Shown: positions 9,317 to 17,279 of the stretch, piece after piece
Position numbering within the stretch: position 1 is the first letter of the stretch
Layout: the number at the start of each line of letters is the position of its first letter
Source: Chlorobaculum parvum NCIB 8327
GTDB lineage: Bacteria; Bacteroidota; Chlorobiia; Chlorobiales; Chlorobiaceae
Length of the DNA stretch: 64,000 bases
Direction: 5' to 3'
NCBI RefSeq assembly: GCF_000020505.1
Contig: NC_011027.1
Coordinates: 1,968,001 to 2,032,000, forward strand
Made by a program: the position numbers and the translations under genes
The notes under the pieces: model-generated
The model's input: the letters and a program-made list of their open reading frames with translations, nothing else
What the model was told of the DNA's origin: nothing
Database searches by the model: none

Positions 9317-10384
9317 CTACCTGCTGCCGATGCTGCCATTCGTAGGTTCCAATCGGGCATAGACTTTTCGGAAAGCCTGCTGAACCGCATCGACCCCGAT
9401 ATCCCCAACCAGATCCGACAAGGATACGACGATCTCGTGATTCGTGCTCAGTGGAGCAAACCGTGTCCAGTCATTGCGGCGATTGCGGTAAAGCGCCACG
9501 ACCGGGAGGTCGTGACACGCAGCCATATGCACCAAAGAAGTGTCGGGCGACACCAGCAGCTTCAGCTCCTGCATAACAAGATCGACCTCACCGAGCGTCG
9601 CGGTAGGCGGCAACGGCAGAACGTTGTCCAGTTCCCGCTCAAGAAACAGCTTATCTTCGTGATCCTTCGCGGAAGCGAACACGACAAAACGCTCTTCGGG
9701 ATAATTCCGGACAAACTCGGCCCAGTTCTCTTTCGGCCAGTATTTCAGTCGGCTTGCTGAGCTCAGGTTGAGCCCGATGTAACCCTTCCCGGCTATCGAA
9801 CGCGCAAAATCGCTAAGTGACTGGCTCACGGGAAGTGGCGGCACATATGGCCTGATCGACTCCCTGCCAGGCACAGTGACGCCAAGAATATCGAAAAGCC
9901 CGGAGTGCCGCTCCGTCACATGGTCATAATAGTCTTTGTCGATCAGGCGGTCGTAAAGCCGTTCGTGATAGTCATGCCGGTGAGCCACCTTCAGGCGGGC
10001 GCGCAGAAAGAGGCTCTGCAGCAGAAAGCTGATCGACATGGAATCTTTCGGATTGAACAACACGTCAAAACGGTGATTCATCACGTACCGAATCCAGGTG
10101 AAGAAACCGCTCTTGACATTGAAAATGGAAGCGACATTCGGATCGGACTCGAAAAAAACGGCTGAAACTTTTCTGAAGGCGATCAGATGAATTGTGGCTT
10201 CGGGAAGCGCTGCACGGATTTCAGCAAACAGCTTCGTAAGAAGAATGCAATCGCCATAGCGTTCGGGCAGCAGAATAGCAATGGAACGAACGTCGCCATC
10301 AAACCGGCCAACCTTGCGTCTTGAAACCGCCTGCAACAGCCGTGCAAAACCTTGCCGGAGCTTTAATTTATTTTCTCGTTTCAT
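9317..10384 (-). CDS. glycosyltransferase family 9 (heptosyltransferase-like)
   Basis: 355 residues from the ATG at 10382-10384. The N-terminal domain has the strand and GDCILLTKL segment of GT9 enzymes, and the C-terminal domain has SPDTSLVHMAACHDLPVVALY, the nucleotide-sugar binding stretch of ADP-heptosyltransferases. GT9 enzymes add heptose or related sugars to the lipopolysaccharide core on the cytoplasmic side of the inner membrane. It is transcribed against its neighbours and is the closest paralogue of the frameshifted GT9 gene next to it. A longer frame using an upstream GTG is possible but less likely. Confidence 0.88.
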   Translation of the reverse strand: MKRENKLKLRQGFARLLQAVSRRKVGRFDGDVRSIAILLPERYGDCILLTKLFAEIRAALPEATIHLIAFRKVSAVFFESDPNVASIFNVKSGFFTWIRYVMNHRFDVLFNPKDSMSISFLLQSLFLRARLKVAHRHDYHERLYDRLIDKDYYDHVTERHSGLFDILGVTVPGRESIRPYVPPLPVSQSLSDFARSIAGKGYIGLNLSSASRLKYWPKENWAEFVRNYPEERFVVFASAKDHEDKLFLERELDNVLPLPPTATLGEVDLVMQELKLLVSPDTSLVHMAACHDLPVVALYRNRRNDWTRFAPLSTNHEIVVSLSDLVGDIGVDAVQQAFRKVYARLEPTNGSIGSR

Positions 10385-10612
10385 GAATCTAAAATACGTT
10401 TTATACACCACATTACGACCAATAACTTCACCTGATTCACTTCAAACCTGAGTCCATCATGCAGCAACGAGGCATGATTTCGTGAATCGAGACGGTCACA
10501 CACAATACGCCTACCACAAGGTCGGCAACTATGAATAAAGGCAAAAATAGGCGTACATTGATTCCTCAATAGCGCAGTCGATAATGAAAAATCCAGAAAA
10601 ATCAGCGCGGAG

Positions 10613-11651
10613 ATGAAGCCCAAAAAAAAGAAAAAACGGCAGTTCCGACAGGCATTCGCTCGCTTTCTTCAACGCATCGTCACCAAAAAAAAGCGGCACG
10701 GAAACGTTCTCTGGCCCGCTGAACTCCATCGCAATCCTCGCCCAGGAGAAACTCGGCGACTGCGTGCTGCTCACCCCGCTCATCCGGAACCTGCGCAAAC
10801 GGCATCCCGATCTCGAGATCCACATCATCGCTTTCAGCCAGGCATCTGCGGCCTTCTTCAAGAATGATCCAGCAGTCACCGCAATACATCTGGCAAAAAA
10901 AAATCCGTTGCAGCACCTGAAAGGGGTTCGCTCTGCACGCTTTGACCTGCTGTTCAACACCAAGGATCACCCGTCGACCCACTTCCTGCTTCAGAGCGTG
11001 CTTATCCCTGCCCGGTTCAAGGTCGGCCACGCAAACCCTTTTCATAAAGGGCTGTACGACCGCCTTATCGATATGGATTTTCACAGCCACATGGCGCTCA
11101 AAAACTGCTCGTTGCTGACGGTGCTAGGCATCGATGCCAGCACCGAAGATTGCCGCCCATCGTTGCCCGCAATGCCGGTGTCAAACGAGATACTGCAACT
11201 GTTGCGTCAGCTGGATGGCCTACGTCCGATCGGCGTCAACATTAGCGCGGGACAGCCCAACCGCTACTGGACTGAGGAGAAGTGGAAAACACTGATCGGA
11301 AGTTTTCCAGATGAGCGCTTCGTGGTACTCTCCGCCCCTGACGACACGGATGCAAAACAGCGCCTCGAAAAAAGCTGCCCCAACGCAATCACTACGCCCC
11401 CCACCCGCAACCTGTATGAAGCGAGCTGCATCGTAGCTGCACTCCGGTTGCTGGTCACCCCCGACACTTCGATGGTGCATGTAGCTTCTGGCGCTGGCAT
11501 CCCGATCGTCGGCCTGTACCGGGAAGCCCCCCAGGACATCTCGCGCTTCGGACCTTATGCGGTACCATACAAGCTGATCATCTCGGACACAGGACAGGTC
11601 AGCGACATCGAGCCCGATACGGTTGCCACAGCGATGCACATGTTGCTTTAG
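10613..11651 (+). pseudogene. glycosyltransferase family 9, interrupted by one frameshift
   Basis: Reading starts at ATG 10613 with a Lys-rich N-terminus and a segment (QAFARFLQ) that matches the paralogue at 9317-10384 (QGFARLLQ). The frame that continues the family (SIAILAQEKLGDCVLLTPL, then the C-terminal TPDTSMVHVAS motif) is the +1 frame. The two frames join cleanly if one A is removed from the A8 run at 10685-10692. A start inside the second frame (GTG 10764) would lose the first beta strand of the Rossmann fold. Either the gene is broken, the A-run is slippery, or the base count is wrong. A second A8 run lies at 10622-10629, right after the start codon. Confidence 0.75.
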
Positions 11652-11957
11652 GACTAAATCCTTGAGCTGATCGCTTTTGGAAAAGAGGACATAAAGCACA
11701 TATATTGAGGATAAGTATTTTCACACCACACCTATACAGGGTATAGGTTACAGCGTTGAGTTGTCATGACTATCCGGTTACTGACCGCCAGATCATCAAG
11801 ACTGATAAACGGTCATGAAAAACAGCAAATCCGCACAGAACGCCACCCAGTAGCTCACTCATCGTTTATACCTGAATTGTGCAACAAAGCACAAGACCGG
11901 AAGCCAGAAAATGATGTGGTATATGGAATTTTTCCTTGCCATGAAAAGTAATGAACG
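11652..11957. other. intergenic, AT-richer, no clear gene
   Basis: Spacer between the frameshifted GT9 gene and the TupA-like gene. A 61-codon frame at 11766-11951 has no recognisable features and no good ribosome-binding site. Base composition becomes AT-rich towards the right end, which marks the beginning of the atypical segment. Confidence 0.4.
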
Positions 11958-12980
11958 ATGTATTACAACACCTTTTTCATTAAAGAATTTTTCCGTTCAG
12001 CAAACTGGCTCATCTTTTCAGCAAGGGAAAACGCCACAAAACACAAAAAAGAAAAAAAGCGTTTTTTATTAAAAACCGGTTATCATCTTGACCTCGACAA
12101 CCCACAAAGTCTCAACCAGAAAATTGTCTGGAAAAAGCTCCATGACAGAAACCCCTTATTAACCATTACTGCCGACAAGTATAAAGTCAGAAAATACGTT
12201 CGTTTAGTATTAGGAGATGAGGTCGCCAACGAAATACTTGTCCCCCTATTGTATGTTGGCAAAAATCCCCAAACAATCCCTTTCGAAAAACTGCCTGATA
12301 CATATATCATCAAAACAAATCATGCATCAAAAACAAACATTTTTGTCGAACCGAAAAATCCAGCAAAAAAAGAACAGATAATAAAGCGAATCAACCAATG
12401 GATGGCAAAACCATATGGACTTTTTGCCTATGAATGGGCTTATCAGAATATCCCAAGGCTATTCATCATAGAAAAATTTCTTCAGGATGGCAATGGCGCT
12501 TCGCTGAAAGACTATAAATTCATGATGATTAATGGCAAATGCGAGCTAATTCAAGTTTATAGCGGCCGGGAAAACGAACTCATATGCAGCTTCTATAACG
12601 CAAAATGGCAATATCAAAAAATACAATGGAAAAACAAATATGGCCCAATCATTGAAAAGCCAGCAGTGCTTGAAAAAATGATTACCATTGCAGAAAAACT
12701 GTCATCACCATTTGATTTCGTAAGAGTTGACCTTTACGAAATCAGCAACAGAATATATTTTGGAGAATTAACCCACTATCCAGCATCAGGCAGACTAGAA
12801 ATATCACCGAAAAATATCGACTTTCTACTTGGCTCAAAATGGTCGCAGAAAAAGAATTACTGGAAAGACAGAAAAAACCCATCGATTTCAATATACAACA
12901 CACTAAAAAAGAACGCGCCCAGCAAATCAGAGTTACCACTGCACCATGCAGACAAAAAAACCGCTATAGTGAATCAATAA
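11958..12980 (+). CDS. TupA-like ATP-grasp protein
   Basis: 340-residue protein resembling the ATPgrasp_TupA family, found in teichuronopeptide and polysaccharide loci where they are thought to ligate amino or carboxyl groups onto glycans. Visible family features are the N-terminal LNQKIVWKKLHDRNPL segment, the TADKYKVRKYV motif, the YIIKTNHASK strand and, near the end, FVRVDLYEIS followed by FGELTHYPASG, which supplies the metal-binding acidic residues. The gene is markedly AT-rich and Lys-rich compared with genes upstream, suggesting horizontal transfer. What it ligates is unknown. Confidence 0.8.
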   Translation: MYYNTFFIKEFFRSANWLIFSARENATKHKKEKKRFLLKTGYHLDLDNPQSLNQKIVWKKLHDRNPLLTITADKYKVRKYVRLVLGDEVANEILVPLLYVGKNPQTIPFEKLPDTYIIKTNHASKTNIFVEPKNPAKKEQIIKRINQWMAKPYGLFAYEWAYQNIPRLFIIEKFLQDGNGASLKDYKFMMINGKCELIQVYSGRENELICSFYNAKWQYQKIQWKNKYGPIIEKPAVLEKMITIAEKLSSPFDFVRVDLYEISNRIYFGELTHYPASGRLEISPKNIDFLLGSKWSQKKNYWKDRKNPSISIYNTLKKNAPSKSELPLHHADKKTAIVNQ

Positions 12981-13053
12981 AAAGTGATTCGACAACAAAC
13001 TGATCACATTCTTTTTTCCTTGTAAAGAGCCATAGTATTGAGATCCACAACTC

Positions 13054-13995
13054 TTACGCCATCAACACCATCACAAAAATGCCCTTCCGTATCACAACAG
13101 TTAACATCATCAGAAAAAACTGTTGCATAAAAGCCGTCGTCATAAAATGAAAAAATGGATTATTCATCAAAAAATTTCGAACGGCAAAAGAGTCATCAAG
13201 CACTCTAAGGCCAAAAGCATATCGATCTATCCCCTTTATTGCCCCGCCCCACTTTCTCTTATACTGGAAAACCCCATCAGATAAAAACCCTCTTGACAAA
13301 CCAAGATATACGGAATCAAATCCCTTAGAAAACAAGTATTCAAATGCGAAATAATACGTTGCCGCTATAGCGCCTTTATTCCACAATGATAAATCACCGT
13401 TTTTCAGGCCATTTCTCCAGATATATGGCCGTTCATCATCGTAACGAATAAGCATGCCGGCAACATCACCTTCACCATCACTCACAACAAGCAACTCACA
13501 ACAACAGGCGTTCCAGGCTTCTCGTTCTTTTTCAACATCTTTCTCAGGATATCGTTTTTTTACAGTTGGCACCCAATAATTCACGAAAAAATCATCTATG
13601 CAATCCAAAGAGTTTGCAACTCGATACTGAAGACCGTTTTTCTTTATTAGTCGTATATCGCTTTTTGCAGAATTACTTTTCACGTGCAAAGGGAGTGAAA
13701 CAGTGGTTCCTACCCAAAGCGGAAGAGAGTACTCTGACTCTTTCAAGCGAACAGAAGATGATCGCTTATACTGAAAAAGCAGAAGATCGCACTTATAATA
13801 ATTTCTGCGAGCCAGAAATAAAAACAAGCTCAGCGGCATTTTTCCACGAGCAACAACAGTAAAATCACTGTCGTATATCATTTTTGTTATATAGGCAAAA
13901 TCAGAAGTACTACCAGAAAACAGCAGCTTCAGGGGCTTATTCGAGCTTTTTTCTTCACCAAAGATAACTCGCCACTCAACGACTTTCACCACCAT
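13054..13995 (-). CDS. GNAT/FemAB-like acetyltransferase
   Basis: 313 residues from ATG 13993-13995. The C-terminal half (about residues 130-290) reads like a GNAT_6/BioF2 domain: a core with LLVVSDGEGDVAGMLIRY, then an ending with YLGLSRGF and QYKRKWGG, the Lys-x-Trp-Gly signature of FemAB-like proteins. Such proteins acylate sugars or amino groups in surface glycans. Its start overlaps the stop of the PP-loop gene (TGATG), so the two form a coupled pair. AT-rich. Acyl donor and acceptor are unknown. Confidence 0.65.
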   Translation of the reverse strand: MVVKVVEWRVIFGEEKSSNKPLKLLFSGSTSDFAYITKMIYDSDFTVVARGKMPLSLFLFLARRNYYKCDLLLFQYKRSSSVRLKESEYSLPLWVGTTVSLPLHVKSNSAKSDIRLIKKNGLQYRVANSLDCIDDFFVNYWVPTVKKRYPEKDVEKEREAWNACCCELLVVSDGEGDVAGMLIRYDDERPYIWRNGLKNGDLSLWNKGAIAATYYFAFEYLFSKGFDSVYLGLSRGFLSDGVFQYKRKWGGAIKGIDRYAFGLRVLDDSFAVRNFLMNNPFFHFMTTAFMQQFFLMMLTVVIRKGIFVMVLMA

Positions 13996-14728
13996 CAAAC
14001 CCTGAAATTCTTCTTAAAAAAATGTCTTACTCTTCCCGAATACGGTATCCTAAACCCCATACTTTCCTCCATCACCTGCCTGCAAGGCAAACACTTTCCG
14101 CACGGCTTACCATTACGTGGATTATGACAAAACCAGGTATTCAGCATTAAATCATAAAAGCCCTGATCTTTAGCTAACTGCAATAATCTAAACTTAGGTT
14201 TGTTTATAATCGGAAAACTAAAATTCCTAAAAAAAGCAAACAGATCATCGTCTAAAGTATCACCTATAATAAAACTATCTCCCTGAGAAACCAGTTCTTT
14301 TTCCAACTGTGCGTATACCGGCCTCCTTGGGTAAGAAGAAGCCCCCTCTACACCTATTTCAATTTCACACAAATCTTTCCATGAGGCATATCGTGCCAGC
14401 CACTCATATTGCCTCCCCAGTCTACCATATTTTTTTACAATATTTTCATACTGCTCCGTAATAGCTTTACTCTGAGGAATATCATCTTTTATAACCACCT
14501 GAACTGGTTTTAACAATTGCTCATAAGCCACACCTCTATCAATAATTCCTTTTCGAATAACCATCATAGCTTTTACTTCCTCAACAACTGACCTTCGGCT
14601 CGGATCTATTATATAAATAGGATTAACACTCGTCTTTTTACAAGAATCAACTCACAAAGCCTGTAAGTAGAATCCCATCCACCCGTCCATAAAAGATGGA
14701 CATCTTCTTTTTTATTTTCCGTAACCAT
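13995..14728 (-). pseudogene. QueC-like PP-loop ATPase, interrupted by one frameshift
   Basis: From ATG 14726-14728 the frame encodes a PP-loop (WTGGWDST, about residues 15-22) and then hits stops in one frame. The next frame continues with NPIYIIDP and runs to a C-terminal cysteine cluster (Cys in WFCHNP, then CGKCLPC) like the zinc site of 7-cyano-7-deazaguanine synthase (QueC). The frames join if one base is added to the A5 run (T5 on the plus strand, 14635-14639), giving about 244 residues. In that family the PP-loop activates a carboxylate with ATP. The fragment that can still be translated from an internal ATG (13995-14567) lacks the PP-loop and should be inactive. Confidence 0.72.
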
Positions 14729-15109
14729 TCAAAAAAAATATTATAATTAATCGCATAGAATATAACCTTGCTCTTAAAACTCAATAAACCACTTTTTCTC
14801 AAAAAAAACCGCATCAGCATCGATCATCCAATTTTAAATCACAGAATTTAGCGAATCAAAATTTGCCATTCCCACTTATTGACATAGAAGTCTACTTCTT
14901 AGAAACTACGTGAGCCATAAGCAGCGGAGCTTCTATTTTGGAGTTTTTATTTGCTTATCCTCAAAACTCTCAAAACCAGGCCGCCCCATAGATATGACAA
15001 AATAAAAGTATCTAATAACCATATACAATAAACGAAAAATAGTGTACCTTGTAAAAGCAAACCGCTGAACCCTTCAGCAACGTACCAAAATATAGCTATC
15101 TGCACCCTT
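14729..15109. other. AT-rich intergenic region, no clear gene
   Basis: Divergent spacer between the PP-loop gene and a rightward GT4 gene, so promoters for both are expected here. It contains an inverted repeat AGAAGT-CT-ACTTCT at 14886-14899. A short leftward frame just upstream of the PP-loop start has no recognisable features. I see no RNA gene. Confidence 0.35.
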
Positions 15110-16135
15110 ATGATCAGGATTCTCTGTTTGCATGTTGCTGAAAACCAGGCCAGCTACCGGTATCGAGTTGCCCAGTTCCTTCCTTACTGGAAAGAGTATG
15201 ATATCGATCTGCAAGCACTGCGCATCACCAGTAAAAGCTATCCCGAAAAACTCTCGATTGCGCTCCGAAGCAAAGACTACGATTACGTATGGCTGCAACG
15301 CAAACCGCTTGCCTCACTGTTAACCAACATCATTGCACACAACAGTCGCCTGATTTACGATTACGATGATGCGCTGTACGCCATAGAGAGTTATCGCAAA
15401 ACAAAGCCCAAGCCAGTTCATCCAGGCTCGAAGCAGACCATTAAACGCCTTAACACGGTACTAAAGCACTCGTCGCTTGTATTTGCGGGAAGTTATGCTC
15501 TGGCGGAGTATGCACGCAAATTCAACCCAGACAACACCATCATCATCCCCACGGCCTATAGTAACATTCCAAAACCACCGCCGCCAGTTGCGGCTGAACG
15601 CCCAATAACGATTGGCTGGATAGGCAATACCGGCAATCTTTACTTTCTCGCCATGATCGACCAAGCCACATCAGCGATACAACAACGCTTTCCCTCCACC
15701 AGATTTTCGGTCATGAGTGGCAAAGCGCCGGAAGGGCTCAAAACTCGCTGGGAGTTTGTTCCGTGGTCAGAAAAGCTCGAAGAGAGCTGGCTCGACTCGG
15801 TTGACATCGGCATCATGCCTCTTCAGGATGACGATTGGAGCCGGGGTAAGTGCGCCTTTAAACTCTTGCAATATATGGCACACGCCAAGCCGGTTGTGGC
15901 CTCTGCAGTGGGCGCAAACCTGAAAGCTGTTCTCCATGGAAGTAACGGCTTCCTGGCAAGCTCCAATGCGGAATGGGAGCAAGCTCTCGAAACACTCGTT
16001 TCAAACACAAGCCTGCGCCTTGCAATGGGAGAAGAGAGCCTGAAGCACTTCCGCTCAGCCTATGAACGCCAACGGGTTCAGGAAAAAATGGCAACCCTGC
16101 TACACAACCATTTCAGGCAGACAAAAACCCGGTAA
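15110..16135 (+). CDS. glycosyltransferase family 4-like
   Basis: 341 residues. The N-terminal domain contains SYRYRVAQFLPYW and LIYDYDDALY; the C-terminal donor-binding domain has ITIGWIGNTGN and the DIGIMPLQDDDWSRGKCAFKLLQYMAHAKPVVAS stretch. This matches the GT4/GT1-like enzymes found in exopolysaccharide loci. Base composition returns towards the genome average. Substrate unknown. Confidence 0.85.
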   Translation: MIRILCLHVAENQASYRYRVAQFLPYWKEYDIDLQALRITSKSYPEKLSIALRSKDYDYVWLQRKPLASLLTNIIAHNSRLIYDYDDALYAIESYRKTKPKPVHPGSKQTIKRLNTVLKHSSLVFAGSYALAEYARKFNPDNTIIIPTAYSNIPKPPPPVAAERPITIGWIGNTGNLYFLAMIDQATSAIQQRFPSTRFSVMSGKAPEGLKTRWEFVPWSEKLEESWLDSVDIGIMPLQDDDWSRGKCAFKLLQYMAHAKPVVASAVGANLKAVLHGSNGFLASSNAEWEQALETLVSNTSLRLAMGEESLKHFRSAYERQRVQEKMATLLHNHFRQTKTR

Positions 16136-16257
16136 CACAGCCCCCCTTCTCTGTTCTGCACACGAACAAACAAACACTCCCTCAAAACTTCCCATACCCC
16201 AAGCATACTGGGCGACAAGAAAACTGAAGTCATCAAACGCCGCTATCCGTCACACTT

Positions 16258-16283
16258 TTGTAACAAATTTTTTTTTGTTACAA
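16258..16283. repeat. perfect TTGTAACAAA inverted repeat
   Basis: TTGTAACAAA, six T, then TTTGTTACAA form a perfect 10-bp stem about 44 bp before the YrbL-like gene. As RNA it would be an A/U-rich hairpin; as DNA it could be an operator for a dimeric regulator. No GC-rich stem, so it is not a strong terminator. Confidence 0.5.
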
Positions 16284-16326
16284 TTACGAAAACCATCTAT
16301 TAACAGACTTAACAATCGCTAACTGC

Positions 16327-16929
16327 ATGATCGATCTCACCAATTCATACCTGCTTGGAAAAGGCTCATCACGCATCTGCTACTTGCATCCCGAAGACCC
16401 CGGAAAGTGTATCAAGATCACCTACTCCCGGAACCTTGACATTGAAAAACAGGAATTAAAGCACTACCGCCTCCACCGACGGCGCGGAATTTCATGGGAA
16501 ATGCTGGCAAAACCCTATGGAAAGATCGAAACAAGCAAGGGTTCAGGAGTAATATTCAGCCTTGCACACGACTTCGACGCCTCCATTTCCCGCACACTTG
16601 ATCAATATCTGAGCGACGAAAAGCTGACACCACCGGCCAAGAAGCTCTCCGAGCTTTTCGACAAGTTCCGGAACTACATGCTCACGGAACGTATCGTTAT
16701 CAGGGAACTCAAATCCGATAACATCATCTTGCAGCGCCTGACCCCAAACCAGCAACGCCTTATCCTGATCGACGGACTCGGCAACAACCAGTTCCTGCCC
16801 ATCGCTAATTACCTGAGCACCTTTGCAAAAAGGGTTATTCAGAGAAAATGGGATAGTTTTGAGAAGCACCTGAAGGAAGAGTTCCCGGACAACAGCACTG
16901 TGCGAAAAGTCTTGGCAATGGGACGATAA
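16327..16929 (+). CDS. YrbL-like kinase-fold protein
   Basis: 200 residues resembling the PhoP-regulatory-network protein YrbL family, which has a protein-kinase-like fold. Visible features are the Gly-rich start LGKGSSRICY, the ATP-binding Lys in CIKITY, a shortened catalytic segment ending IRELKSDNIIL, and LILIDGLGNN in place of the Asp-Phe-Gly loop (Asp retained). Related small kinases phosphorylate lipopolysaccharide core sugars; the role of YrbL itself is poorly defined. It stands alone between a GT4 gene and the convergent msbA-like gene. Confidence 0.75.
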   Translation: MIDLTNSYLLGKGSSRICYLHPEDPGKCIKITYSRNLDIEKQELKHYRLHRRRGISWEMLAKPYGKIETSKGSGVIFSLAHDFDASISRTLDQYLSDEKLTPPAKKLSELFDKFRNYMLTERIVIRELKSDNIILQRLTPNQQRLILIDGLGNNQFLPIANYLSTFAKRVIQRKWDSFEKHLKEEFPDNSTVRKVLAMGR

Positions 16930-17279
16930 AGCTGACCCCCTGCATGACCGTCAACGGCAACAAGCTCCTGCAGAAAATGTACAGCCACTTTTTACAGACC
17001 ATTGATAACGACAAGTAATCAGAGAATCCCCAGCAGGACAACCAGGCTTTGGGACATCTGATCGATCAGAGTTCATCGTATATCAACGCATATTGAAGGC
17101 CCCACCGAAGCAGTGCGCCCTGACGACCTAAACAAACCACCAGTATTCATATTTCCTTGCCGTCACATCGGCAACAAGCACATGACTATAGTGTGTAGCA
17201 AAACCAAGCTTCATTGGTGAACTCCACACTCTTACATTCCGCAGGAAACCGATCTCTATCACAAAGTCAAACTTCACGT
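16930..17279. other. intergenic, no clear gene
   Basis: Convergent spacer between the YrbL-like gene and the msbA-like gene. A 24-codon frame at 16944-17018 has plausible codon use but no recognisable product; it could be the remnant of a longer gene. No obvious GC-rich terminator hairpin was seen. Confidence 0.35.

Noticed and set aside
9301-9361. Possible terminator formed by TATGCCCG and CGGGCATA between the GT4 and GT9 genes
   Set aside because: The second arm lies inside the GT9 coding region and the loop is long; only the small inner GGTAGG/CCTACC palindrome is clear, too weak to call.
11766-11951. 61-codon frame between the GT9 and TupA-like genes
   Set aside because: No ribosome-binding site, no recognisable features, and codon use unlike either neighbour.
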